A DNA stretch of 64,000 nucleotides from Isoetes taiwanensis. Its lineage: Eukaryota; Streptophyta; Lycopodiopsida; Isoetales; Isoetaceae. Both the position numbers and the translations under genes were made by a program. Below, piece after piece: positions 34,301-46,389 of this stretch (position 1 is the first letter of the stretch; each line of letters begins with the position of its first letter). The notes beneath the pieces were generated by a model. It worked only from the letters and a program-made list of their open reading frames with translations, searched no databases and had not been told where the DNA came from. The DNA lies in assembly GCA_021234155.1 (NCBI GenBank), contig JAJEKV010000004.1, positions 15,987,059 to 16,051,058 of the forward strand. Reading direction: 5' to 3'.

Positions 34301-36300
34301 AGGTTCAATGATGTGGACCCCGTTGACCTTAGCTCCATCCACTATTTTCGACTGCATGAAAATATGCCACAACTAGCATCGGGTTTCTATACCTTCATCG
34401 TACCAAGTACTTATCAGATGGTTATGAAATTTTCAATTGTAAAACTACAATCCACCATCCCTTGCCTGATGATCCGTAGACTTCTCATTCACTTGGCCCT
34501 TATCCATCAACAGTTTTAGTCATGTTAACCACCGCCATTTCAACTAGACCTTATCTTTATATCCCATTTTGCAAAACTTAACCAATGTTCCACTTCACTT
34601 AAAAATGCTGTGGTTTTCAAATGTGTACTTCCCTATATCATTGGCACCATCTCTTGCCCTCCAGACTACCTCCTCTGTTACTACTACTCCTCTTCTTGGT
34701 TGTTAATTGACCGACACCGGAGCGGTGCTTCTTAAGATCCATTTCAGATATGTCTTCCTTCTTGCCATAAGCCGGAGCAGCCCAACAACGTTAATGTTGC
34801 CCCTTTAGTAGTTGAATCGCAGCTCTTTTGTTCATGCCCTAAGAAAAGAGTTTTTGGCTTCATCGCCGCCGCCGAATTGCACATTTCCCATTCTTCGCCC
34901 TCATCCACGCCGACAATCAAGATCGCTATTGCTCATAATCCCATCCTCATTGTCAAGTCAAGCACATAGACATTCAATGCCATTTTTATCCGAGGCCTTT
35001 ATCTATGATCGTACCATCCGTCTTGAATATTGTCCCAAGTAAATAATGATTGGACATCTTCACCACAAGCCTCTCCATGCGCCTCAAATTATAGGGCTTT
35101 ATTCAACATCTTTGTGGACATACAAATATCTAGTGGGGATTATCTTCATGACGTGAGATCTCCATGGTGAAGCAAACTCTTTCAACTGAAGTTGCATTGA
35201 TGGCATTATCATCATAGAAAAAAGGTACAAAAATTACAACACATGACTTTGACAGACTAGGGACTTTGGTAGGTTTTTCTATTCCTTCTTTAGGTGCCAT
35301 TGGTTTGATAATGACATTGTGGAAGGGAAGGTGCCAACAACCCAGCGGTCACGGAGGTATTATTGATGTCAGGGTAAAATTGTATAGATCTGCATTGGAA
35401 TGGAGTTGGCTCTCTGTAGTACCTACTCAGATAAAGAAAGGAGATTTTCATTATAATTATCTAAGCGTGGGAGAGGCGAAGATGACGCTCTACAGCCAGT
35501 ACGTATTGCTTTATGCGCATTCCTTACCGTAGAGGTTCCTATTGTATATATTTTCTATTCTTTAAATGCATACATACTCAATCTTACCTCAAAAAAAAAA
35601 AAAGAAAAAAGAAAAAAAAATATTCGATTGGGATGGATCTTGCTAACGATGGGGAGAATTGTGATTGGATTATTCTGCCGGTGCTCAGAGAGATTCTCCA
35701 AAATCAGAGATTCTCCACGTTTGCAAAGCAAAGCAGCTTATAAGTTCTCTCTCTTGATTCACAGCTTCATTCCACCATTTGTATTTGTGACCTTGAGTTG
35801 CCTTCCATTGTTATCGATTGCTTAATATCATCATTGTATTCTTTTTGAGTTAGATCAATATGTCAAAACTATCTTACATTTTTTCATTCTCATTCAACTT
35901 AAGGAGGGAGCGATTGATTAGGAAACCAAACCAGTCAATGAGCTAGCCAAAAGCACCAAATCCCGATGGACGATAATATCGATGAATAATGAACTACTAG
36001 TCCAAACAACGTCAAAGTAGCGATTAAGCTTACGCATTTTGGAACGCCACCTATTCAAACTACTAAAACAATGACAAAAGGGTAGAGAGCATCTTCATGG
36101 GAATGTCAAAGCTGAATCAACAAGTCTTCCAAGCTGGACCGGTCAAATAATTAACCAAGACCACCAAGGTTTGTGGCAGATAGCCCTCCGATTTTTATGT
36201 CAAAAGCGTACTCCCATTCATGGATAGATTATATGGCCAGAAATTTGAAATGGTATTTTTATAGCCTAAGGTTTTGGTGGTTAGTGTTCGTTCATTGTAA
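34300..36300. other. Unique stretch, no supported gene
   Basis: An open plus-strand stretch near 34,791-34,967 (residues AAELHISHSSPSSTPTIKIA) is the only coding-like part; no family recognised. An A-rich microsatellite (AAAAAGAAAAAAG) lies at 35,590-35,620. Confidence 0.35.
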
Positions 36301-37598
36301 GAGAATCGGTAGGAAATGGCGGTGAGCACTATGGATTCGAAATATAGGAATCTAGGGCTAGCATCATTAATGCAGGTTGGTCAGTGGGAGTTCTCCGACA
36401 TTAGTGCCGGAGATGGGCATGGCCCGAGTAAGCGATGGCTGGCCGGGTATGTGTACTTGGATTTACGCCATTGTTTTACATTTTGGGCCACACCGGTGGA
36501 GGTCATCTTGGTTGGACGAGCCATCTCTGGATTTTTGTGTGGTGGATTTAAATCACCCGGGTAAAATTTGGGTTTGCTGCTTTTATTTTGTTTGTGATGT
36601 CTTTGAAGGCGGCCCGAGGAATGGGAAGAAGCGTTGTTTGATGCAGTGCCTCTCCTTCTCACGAGTTCTTTAAAATTGGCTCCTCTAATTGGAGAGCCTG
36701 GTGGGGACATCTTCTTGGTTGTTCTCTTAGTCGGGGATTGGAGTGCCATAGATGTCGGTGTCACCTTAGGTTTTGTGGGCAAGATGTGCCCACAGTTTTA
36801 TGATGCCCTTGTTGGCTTTTGCAATCAAAGGTGTTTGGTTTGGGCTGTGGCCATATGGGCGTGGTGCAAGTGTTGATGCTTATGCTGCCAAAATTTGTTT
36901 TTAGAGCTAGGTTCAAAGTCCCGGGCCATGAATGATGCTATATATGAGGACTTCAATTGGATTTCGAAGCCAGATTGTGATTTTTGGTATGCAAAGCCAC
37001 TTAAAACACTCGCCTTCATTGTTTTGAAGGCATGATTGAATCTTGTATGAAGGATGTTGGAAAAGTCCATTATGTTTGTCATCTCCATAATGTGAGTGAA
37101 GCTACTTTATTGAGAAAGGAAAGAAAGATCTCTATTTGAGATGGGGAATTTGATCTGGCGAAGGATCTTGTTGTACTTGACAATATTACCTCTTGAATCG
37201 GTACATTTGCTTGCGAATTACCATAGAGATAGTAGGTTGACTATTAGTCTATTGTATACCTTAGCTGGGATGATTCGATGCGGAAAATGTACCTTGTCTA
37301 GTTCACGGATCATCCCTTCAAACACTGCTCATATCAATGAGCATCGTGTTGGACTGCTGTAGTCTTTGCTAAACCCTAGATCCTTTACGTAATAAAATCC
37401 AGGCATGAGGGGCCGATTCTATTTGGTTTATAGCGGGCTTTTTGTACGTGGAGGAATGGGCCTAGGCAGGCGTTATTGGGATGATGCTATTTACTGGCGA
37501 TGGGAAGACAATGAATTTTGAGGATATACATGATGCCAGCTTCTTATAATGCGGATAGCCGATGTAGAGTGATACTTGAGCTGGCTTAGATTATATCC
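36300..37598. other. Unique stretch up to the gap, no supported gene
   Basis: A 133-codon minus-strand frame (36,381-36,782, Pro/Ser/Lys-rich) and overlapping plus-strand frames of 80-98 codons compete for the same bases and show no motif. The sequence just before the gap does not resemble 2.7-3.29 kb, so the duplication does not extend leftward across the gap. Confidence 0.4.
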
Positions 37599-37611
37599 NN
37601 NNNNNNNNNNN
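37599..37611. other. Assembly gap (13 N)
   Basis: Thirteen N. The first base after it is already inside block 2, in the middle of the 87-bp minisatellite. Confidence 1.
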
Positions 37612-37870
37612 TCCACATTGGAAGATCGTATCCGGACCTCTGCTTTGCGCGCCCCATCCACATTACGGGATCATTTGTCCTCAAGCTGGCCTTGATCCCC
37701 TTTGGAAGATCATCCTATATCCTGGCCCCCTCCCATTGTGCCTGCATCCACATTTACGAGTCTGAAATTTGTCCCTTGAACGCCTTAGCCCAGTATACGT
37801 GGAAGATCATCTATGCGGCCTCCAGGCTGTGCAGTCCACATTGGCCGGATCATTGTCCCTATTCTTTTTC
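37612..37870 (-). repeat. Truncated 87-bp minisatellite, copy 2
   Basis: Two to three damaged units; the BURP domain itself is not present because the copy begins here. Confidence 0.7.
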
Positions 37871-39080
37871 ATCCCTTTGTTCATGCCGATAGGTGTAAGA
37901 TATCCACAGCATTCTTTTCAAAGGGTGTAAGATATATGTAGATCATAGGCCTCTGGGCGCTACAGATGTTACACTTATAGATGAGTGCTGACATACATGT
38001 AAAATGGAAGGCCTCTGACACAGAAAAATTAGGTATGATCAAGAATCATTGAAAAGAATCCGGTAGATGGAAAAATGGGTAAGATGAAGTGGGTTGAGAA
38101 TGAGTGAATTGAAAGAATGGGTGGGAGGAAAAGAATGTCAGATGATAGAAAAGAATAGAAATGCGATATACGTTGAGATGGAGTATTACTTGGATTCGCC
38201 GAGACATTGAGAGCAATACCTGGCCGAATGTCGACACTCCACTCCTTGAATCACAGGGAGTACGCATTTCATGAGTCACACACTACTTGTGATTCCCCAA
38301 GTCCCACAGTGAATATGGCAATTTTAAGCCCGAAGGCCGTGATACCATCAAATAAAATGTTGGGGCTTTAGAACTCCTAGAAGGGTGAAGTACTAGCATA
38401 GTTTAGGAGATGTTGCTTTATATAGTTATATGGGGGGATCGAAATGAGTTGGAAGCACATTGTCGTAGGGGTTGAATGATCTTTTGTAATGATATAACGT
38501 CTAATTCTATCGGGGAACTTCTCAAATATATACCGCATCTTATTCGAGACAAAATTTGTAATACATCTTTGTGAGGATATACCAAATAGACTCTACGAAT
38601 AAAATTTGGTTGTTTTGGTTGCTTAAGAAGTTACTGATTTGGATAGATTCACCGAGAATGGCTATGAAAACAGACGAAGCTCGATCCCCAGCTAGGCAAA
38701 TTCATCTCAATAGTTTTCAGTGGTGAAGCGCACATCACAGACTCTTGAAAAATATGCCAAAATATAGGGAATATCCGGTTATAACCGCCCGGGTATAACA
38801 AATAAAATTATACTCTGGTGTTGGCTAGTGCAGCACAATGACATGGCCGGGGATTAAAAAACCCATATACACGGTTTTAGAGGGAAAAACCCTAACAATA
38901 AGGATCTAGGCGGTGAAGCCCGGACCGAGGCACTGTCGTTCCCACAAAATCCAGCTCCGCAGGAGAATACGGAAGTCCGCATCACTTACGGAGGACACGC
39001 ACATCATCAACAAAAACCAATAGAAAAAACCGCCGACTTAGTATGAGAGCTGGTCATCGTATCTGTGACCGAGAAAACAA
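37870..39080. other. Counterpart of 3.54-4.79 kb
   Basis: Degraded GAAAAAGAATC repeat (38,050-38,190), then AT-rich sequence. No gene supported. Confidence 0.5.
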
Positions 39081-39350
39081 CATTTACAATAACCATCGGG
39101 GGCGGTGGGTGGGAGTCAGGCTGGCGAGAGAGGAAAGCGATGATGAGAAGCCCGCGAAAAACGCAGAAATACGGTCTAAGCGGAACGAGAACCCGGAAAA
39201 TGCATGCATGGGAGAGATGCATGCACCGCCCATTCGATAATACCGATCCGATCACGATCTCCAAAGCGAACAGGCCGGAGAAAATGCATGCAATGCATGC
39301 ATGCATGGGAGGATGCATGCCCGCCCATTCGAGAATCTTTTTGATCCGAT
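39080..39350 (-). promoter_or_regulatory. RY (CATGCATG) box cluster, copy 2
   Basis: CATGCATG at 39,203-39,211 and repeated ATGCATGC at 39,290-39,320, in the same two-unit layout as copy 1. The TATA-like segment of copy 1 is missing here (ACAATAACCATCGG instead of ACAATAATATACACATCGG). It would face the truncated BURP copy. Confidence 0.4.
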
Positions 39351-39799
39351 AAACCGAATCCGATGTCATTAGTGTCCCTTTTATTACGATGATGGCAAAA
39401 ATTTGTGAAAATTTTTAGCGTGCATAAACTAGGATGAAGTGCAAATGGTACAAGCTGTTATATATATTGCCCCATTGATCATAGAAGGCGAGAATGGTCC
39501 CAATGGTTCCTTATTTTGGAATGGTTCCAATGGTCCCTTATTCTGGGAGCATTTATAAACTTTTAGATTGTTTGTTTGTAGTAAAATGTTTTACGGCTTT
39601 GTGAAGCTCTTGAAATGAAATTTAGTACTTCTATTATGTGGGAGGGTCCGTTTCTAGACTTTTCAAAACTCCTCCCTGTTTTTTAAGTAGGGGCACTAAG
39701 GGCTTCATCAACTTGCAAAACCTTGTTTTTGAGTTTAGTACATCATGGTTTTTAGATTGAATGGGTTTTTGGATTGAATAGTTAGGCTAGATTTCAATT

Positions 39800-40020
39800 T
39801 TTTTTCTCCCTCTTTCCTTCCTCTTCTTCTTTGTTCTTCATTATTTTTCTTCTTCATTGTTTTCTCATTCTTTCTTCCATGCTTCTATTCTCCCCTTCTC
39901 TCTTCCCTTATTTCTTCTTTCCTCATTTCTTTCTCATGCTTCCTCATTCCCATGCTTTCTCATTCTTCCTCATTCTTTCTCATTTCTTTTCTCATTCTTC
40001 CTCATTAAGCACAATTTCAT
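39800..40020. repeat. CT-rich low-complexity tract, copy 2
   Basis: Counterpart of 5.51-5.72 kb, nearly identical. Confidence 0.9.
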
Positions 40021-40359
40021 TAAAATGAGAAATTTCGTGATTCCAATTAGGAATGAAAATCCTTTTTAGTCCATTTTATGCCAATTTTTTTAACAATTAT
40101 GGCCATTTAAAAAATATGCATCTAAAAGTGCCGTTTGGCCAAGCCATTAAAAATACTAACATTGCATATAATGAAGCTAGAAACATAACATCACAAAGTG
40201 TTAAAATTCCAAATTCATAGATTTGCATATCAAAAATTTGCCACAGCAAAGGACTTCGGAGAGAGTACATTTTACAAAAGAGTATTAGTGTACAATTTAC
40301 ATTATATTCACACAAAATTGAGGTTTAGTTCGGGTTCCACATCGGGATCAGGTTAGGTA

Positions 40360-43300
40360 TTGCGTCCCATGGCTGAAAAACAACCATAGGATCTCTGAAA
40401 AGCTCTCGAGCAGCTGTGGTAGTGAAATTTGGGATCATTAGAATGTGTCGAATGGTGTGTGTTCTTGATCACATCATAGTCCCACATCCGGGTGGAGCTT
40501 AGGGCATCTCTGGATTTGGTGGATCTCACGGCTTCTTCAACAACGACACCTTGTCTCTGTCACGAGGCTAGCTGCGATGATAGGATTAGGAGGCGGTCCA
40601 AGCCTATCAAGAACCCCCTTTAGGCACTCACACTCGGTCACTTGAACACAATGCAAAATCTCTTATTCATCAATGAAGCAGGCCAAAAGAACCCACGAGG
40701 AGAAGTAATCAAACACCCACGTTCTGGCGGTACCATTTTACGCCGAGGTAGGAACATGTGGCGGGCCAAGCTGGTTTCTCATGATTATGCTTACGGCAAG
40801 CCTTGCCGGTTGTACCTGAATCTGGCGTTGCGAGCTTCCGACCATAGCCTCGGTCTCCAGATCTTACGTCTTCTTAGTTGAGCCACCGGGAGCTGGTGGC
40901 GAGTTCTTGAGATGATCGTTAAAGGGAATCTAAGGTCAATTGCATCGCGGAGGACTGCAATGGCACGAATCTTTGTGGCGTGCAGCTAGTGCATGGACCT
41001 CCACGAACTCACACGGGCGGTAGTTCTTGTATTAGATCCTCATACATGCCAATAAAAGCTTCGGAATCGGAATCGGATCATCCAACAGATGAAATCAAAA
41101 AGTTTATGCTAGGCCTTATTGCGAAGACCACTATCGAGAAAAGAATGTTGTGGTGTTCTTCTGGTGTATTAAAGAAATTAGATAGTGTGGTTTGTCCCAC
41201 ATTGGAAATATGTCTCTAGTGTCGGGGCAATCAAGGATCTTGTCTGAGTGCATCTAACTTGCCCCTGGCGTGTTGGATTCAACCCATAGCAGGGAAGTCT
41301 TGGTATCCTCTCTAAAGACGGCATTAGTATGAATCTTGCCAAGGACGGTGCACGTTACGAAAATGCCTTCCTTGGTCACTCGGTTTCAACCCACTTACTG
41401 TACCAAGGTGGCCATGGAAATCAGGTCGGTATCCTCGGAAGCCCACGCTGCGATCTTGAGATCGGTGAAGGATTTGAACTTCCTGGAAAATTATCCTTCC
41501 GTGTATTCAAAAATCTCCTTCTTCAAGAAAGATATGGATCTTAGTGTCTTTGCCCTTGCCTTGAAGAATTGCTTTTGTATAATCCTTGGTGACCTTGACC
41601 AGAAGGTCTTCTCATCCAACACTTCCTGGAACAGAACCAAACTGATCTTGAAGTCGAGCCCCCTCATTGCACCTCGGTGGAGGTGCATTTGAAGTAGTCA
41701 AATTCTTTTGCCGGTTAAAGGGTAATAGTTTGTCCCTTGTTGTCTTTTTTAGCTTGCGATTCCATAAGTTCCATAGGGACATGAATAAGCGAAATGGTTG
41801 AAATCTTTTGGATGCTTACCGCATGGTAACTTCAGCCAAAGCCGGATACTTATTTGGAAACAACAGAAGTTAGCCTTGAACATTTAATGAGCAAATGGTA
41901 CCGAAGGGCGCCATTTGCTAATCTTATAACAATTACAATATGTACCTTGTATGGTTACGGCGTGGTGCCAGCGTCAGATGGATCGAGGCTTCGCGTAGAG
42001 CATATTCTGCCCGCGGTGGGTTATGTTATCAATGAAGGGCTCTTTGAAAATAGTCTTAGCGGTGATATCCATTGACTTCAAGCATTGCGGGCATTCACGA
42101 TACGTTGGCTGATGCCGGATAACGCTTTCATTAATTCCGTTGAATAAATCTTTGACATTTGCTCTTGGGACTTTCTTTGTGTCGAGTCTTCTACATACCT
42201 GTTGAGCAGCCATAGCGAGATGATTGTCATTCACTATAATAGTGCATCCCATGAGGTCATCCTCGGTTTTCCAGCGACCCGGTTTGTTTGTGAGGATTGA
42301 ATGGAATCACATCGGCGGGGAGTGAACGGATGTGGGTCTCTCTCGAAAAGGACTCCACTAACGTTTTGGCGTGCTCCATATTCCTTGGTCTAGATGTCAG
42401 ATTTGCTGGCCCTTGATATAGTTTGAACAAGCCTATTTTTTTTTATAAATGACACCCGGAGGAAACGGTGCCCGGTGATCCAAAATTTTTGCGATGTATT
42501 CTCTGCCCGTCTTTTCCTCTTCGACCTTTCCACCTTAAGATTTGCGGGCACCTCTAGCAAGTCTTTGAGCTATTCTTAATGTGAGCTTCTTTAGCTCGGC
42601 TTCTTAATGGGGACCCTTTTTGGCGGTGTCGCATTATCTGGCTATACGCCTTGGGCTCATAGGTTCACCACCACTTCTAAGACTTCGGACTTGGGACTAA
42701 AGTCGCTCTCCTTTGTTTTAGGTGTCCTCTCCTTCTCATAGGTCTCGGCCTTTGCTTCTTCTTCTTTCCCCATCCATTTCCCTCTGTCTCACTTCCTTTT
42801 CCCTCCTTTTCTGTCTCGCCTTTCCTTCCTTCTGCCCCTTGCCTCCCCTATCCTTTTCTTTCCTTTCCTTTTCTTTTCCTTCTTTTCTTTCTCTTCCTTC
42901 TCTTCCTTTTCCTTCTCTTCCTTCTCTTCCTTTTTCCTTCTTTTCCCTTTTCCTTCTCGGGATCTTTTGATCCTTTCTCTTAACTTTCAGCTTGACCCCC
43001 GCCTTTCCTTCCGTCGGTTTCACGGCCAACATCTCGATAGAAGATGAGGAGTCTTTTCGGCTGCGGTGTCTCCTTAGTTTGTCTTGTCTTCTTCTTGCTA
43101 CCTTTGTTTTAGCGGCCGTGTCCACAATGGGGGTAACCTGGCGGGCTAATACCTTCCCTAATGAATGGCTGAGAGTTTTCGACTTCGTTCAAACGATTGA
43201 AAGAATCATAAAACCCCTCAAAAGATTTCTTGTGGGCCTTTGATGTCCACTTCTTCAAAGGCTGTTGTATGATGGCGAGTGCCCATCCTTGCTTCGCCGA

Positions 43301-43480
43301 ACCAGCTACATTTGCAATGCTAGAAGACATTACTGGTCAGGATCATAAATTTCCAGTCCACATAGTAGACAATTATTCTCTGGCGCATAGTGTCCTCCAG
43401 CGACCACGAGACCAATCATCGCTGACGCTCTTGGCAACCATCTTCATGTGGACCAAGATACACAGTACGGTAAATGCCGG
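40360..43480 (-). pseudogene. Unrecognised decayed coding region, copy 2
   Basis: Same protein as 6,069-9,208. Better preserved here: SSIANVAGSAKQGWALAI, QQPLKKWTSKAHKKSFEGF and YDSFNRLNEVE in one frame (43,109-43,330); the RLDTKKVPRANVKDLFNG, NESVIRHQPTYRECPQCL and FKEPFIDNITHRGQNML segments in one 92-codon frame (41,974-42,252). The CPQC pair may bind zinc, but a second pair is not seen. Between them lies the Arg/Lys/Glu-rich segment (42,736-43,125). Family unknown. Confidence 0.4.
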
Positions 43481-43689
43481 TGATTAAAATTTGTCTCCTT
43501 TATAAGGGCCCGAGCTCTCTTCTACCCGATCTTCGTTGAGCACTGGCGTAGCGGTTGAGGGCTCACCGCATTACTTCCATGCACGGTACATGCATTCGGG
43601 CATGATAGTGCAGTCGGTTGAAATTGTGTTTCGGGCGTAACATGGAACGCAACAAAGGGGCATCGGTAACAAAAGAGGCATCGATAAAT

Positions 43690-44190
43690 GGTTTTAACAA
43701 GCGAACCGGGACAATGTCCGGTTGTGGTATGCAAATGAAGCGCCGTGCCATTTACATCGATCGATGCATCACATAGAGCGGTTAGTATGCATTTCCACAG
43801 GTTTTGGTGAGGCCTCCACCGGTCAAAGGCCCCTCCCTTGCAAAATTGAGGAAGATGGATTTGAAGGAGAGTAGCTCACGACTAGGTGGAGGCACACGAT
43901 TTCGTGAAAGAAGCACTACGAGCATAACACAATGAAAGCTAGCTACCGGGCGAACTTCGGATGCAAATGAAGCCATTTTGCTTAGTCGTCCCCAGTTTTA
44001 ACAAAGCGGGAACCCGGGCGACTAGGCAAATAAACCATCGGTCATCACATGGAAGCGATTCCGGATGCATTTCCTGCGTTTGGTCATGAGAGGCCTCCAC
44101 CGGTCAAGCCCCTCCCGCTTAATATTAGCGGAAGATGGTTGGAAGAGAGAGCTACGGAACGGTACGAAGGCACTGCGGTCGTGGGGAGCA
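43690..44190. repeat. Two diverged direct repeats, copy 2
   Basis: Counterpart of 9.44-9.99 kb with the GCATCACAT.GA, ATGCATTTCC and GAGGCCTCCACCGGTCAA landmarks. Confidence 0.65.
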
Positions 44191-44274
44191 ATACATATCG
44201 CGAATGACTCCAATAGTGTTTATGAATTTGGGCGGAATAAAAATAGCCATGAAATTTTATAACAACAAGTCCCA

Positions 44275-44545
44275 AATGTATGCTAATAGACATCAAATGG
44301 CAACAAGGCCCCTTTGTAAGCTAATAGACATCAAATGGGCATCAAATGAAGCCATTTTATTTCAATCAGAGCCCTCTTGTAAGCTAATAGACATCAAATG
44401 GCCCCATGGCCATTTACTTAACAACAAGACCCTATGGTAAGCTAATAGACATCAAATGGCACCATGGCCCATTTGCCAATCTCAAAAGAGCCCTATGGTA
44501 AGCTAATAGACATCAAATGGTTGGTAGCAACAAGACTCCTAAGTA
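44275..44545. repeat. Minisatellite with 60-65-bp unit, copy 2
   Basis: GTAAGCTAATAGACATCAAATG recurs at about 44,275, 44,316, 44,381, 44,438 and 44,497. Confidence 0.85.
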
Positions 44546-44599
44546 AGTTACGAGGGCATTCAAATGGTAACCAGCCATTTGTCAACTAAGACCTTAAAG

Positions 44600-45500
44600 T
44601 GGTTGCTCAGGGCATCTAAATAGCGGTGCGGCCATTTAGCCAAACAAAACAATGCAAGTAGAAGACATACATCCCTTGAGGTGCGCTAACCCGCTATCTC
44701 CACATTACGAGGCTCAGTGTCGATTTCCATTCGGCGCCTTGAATTTGGTCGAAAACAAGTGTGTAGCTAGATATGTTGAAGTTGAACTGTGGGAAATGGC
44801 CTTGAGAAATCCACGAAAACAAAAGGACTGAAAAAAGGGTTACTTTAAATTTGAAGCTAAGTGATGTGACTAAATGACTAGTGATTAAGGTCGGTATTTA
44901 GGAGAAGTTTGGAATGGCAGCGAATGAAAGCGGAAAAAACAATTCACAGCACTTAACAAACTTTGGCCCGGCTATCTGCGTACCCGCAGGCGGCCCAGCA
45001 GGGCGATGGATGTCCAGCCCATGCATCGGTAGCCGATTACGCCCACATGCGAGTGGTCGAGCCGTACAGCCATGCGATGGCGATCAGTATATGCCCCAAA
45101 CCCGCCCATGCCACGCCCGTAATGCCGTGGCGGTCGAGGCGCCATGCCGCTTAAATTTGAATTTTGAAATTGAATATTTCAGCCCTAACGCCCGTAGCCC
45201 AAATTTGAACATAAAATTTAAAATTCCGCGCCGCCGCGAATTAACGCAAAATCAAAATTCCATGGTAAATTGAAAATTGGCGCCACATCAAATTTGAATC
45301 GTCCACTTTTAAAATTGTACTTTGCATTTAAAGCTCCCTCTTTGTCGCCGTTCTCCCTCTTAAAGTGACCATGGCAAGATCTGAGGACGTTTTCGTGCAG
45401 TTCGGCGCCGAATCCGCTGTTGCGTTTGGCTGCCGCTTCGCATAAAGTGGCGCTTCTTTTCTCGAGGCGCCTGGCGAAAACTTTGCAAGGCGCATCGCGT
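44600..45500. other. Counterpart of 10.4-11.3 kb, GC-rich island degraded
   Basis: GCCCATGC.. repeats at 44,975-45,150, less regular than in copy 1, then the AT-rich AAATTTGAACATAAAATT segment. No gene. Confidence 0.5.
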
Positions 45501-45504
45501 CTTG

Positions 45505-45650
45505 TCGGCGCTTCCTTCTTGGTGCTCCACGAAATCGAGGGTGAATCTTGGCGCTTTCTTCTTGGCGAATTCTTCTGGGCGCTTTCTTCTTGGAGAATCC
45601 TTCTTGGCTCTTCCTTCTTGGCTCTTTCTTCTTGGCGCATTCTTCTGCGA
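45505..45650. repeat. TTCTTGGCGC tandem repeat, copy 2
   Basis: Units of GGCGCTTTCTTCTTGGCGAA and GGCTCTTCCTTC; more regular than copy 1. Confidence 0.75.
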
Positions 45651-45974
45651 ATTTATCTGCTGGGATCAGCTTGATTTTCTAGTTCCATCTACTGCTTCAG
45701 GACTTCCCACTATGGATCTATATAATATCAAGTAAGTCCACTATTTCTAGTATGAATTACGTTTATATTCTTTGCCATGTGTATGGCGTGTCAAATGCGA
45801 CATTAATCTTTGCTAGGAAACTAAGAACCTTGGTTTCAATTGCAAAGTTGGCATGGGGTGCCCATGTTATGCATGCACGCTCTTATTGACACATACATCA
45901 ATGGGAGCAGAATGCATAACATAGAGCTTTTTCGTGTAGATATTGTGATGGAGCTAAGCCAAATCGCCCCATGT

Positions 45975-46240
45975 CACCCACTTGGATCAAATGGCTTTGA
46001 AGCCATTCTATTCAAATACACCATTAAAATGGTGTTGGTCTAAATAAGCCATCGGTTGAAAATGGTGCACGCTTGAAATGGTGTAATTTTGGAGCCAAAT
46101 GGAGCCATGGGCCATTTGGTGAAATGGTGCACTTGGATCAAATGAAGCCATAAGCCATTTGTTCAAATTCACACCTATGAATGTGCCATAGGTTTGAATT
46201 TGGATCAAATGGCCATGGCCATTGATCCAAAGTGTTCGTT
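45975..46240. repeat. CAAATGG/CCATTTG palindromic motif cluster, copy 2
   Basis: Same motif alternation as 11.79-12.09 kb, ending about 150 bp before the transposase-like gene. Confidence 0.6.
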
Positions 46241-46389
46241 CGACAAATGGTTAGCTCCAAATTTGGACCAAAATTTTTTCTTTTTGTACTAAATAAGCCA
46301 TTTTTGCTTGTTTATTGCTTATTTTTCGTCTAATTCATATGTTCTAAAAGTGTCTTGACCCGAGCTTCCGGTCCCTGGAAGGACAATTG

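Noticed and set aside
36381-36782. 133-codon minus-strand frame, Pro/Ser/Lys-rich
   Set aside because: Competes with two plus-strand frames of similar size, has no motif and no second copy for comparison; not enough support.
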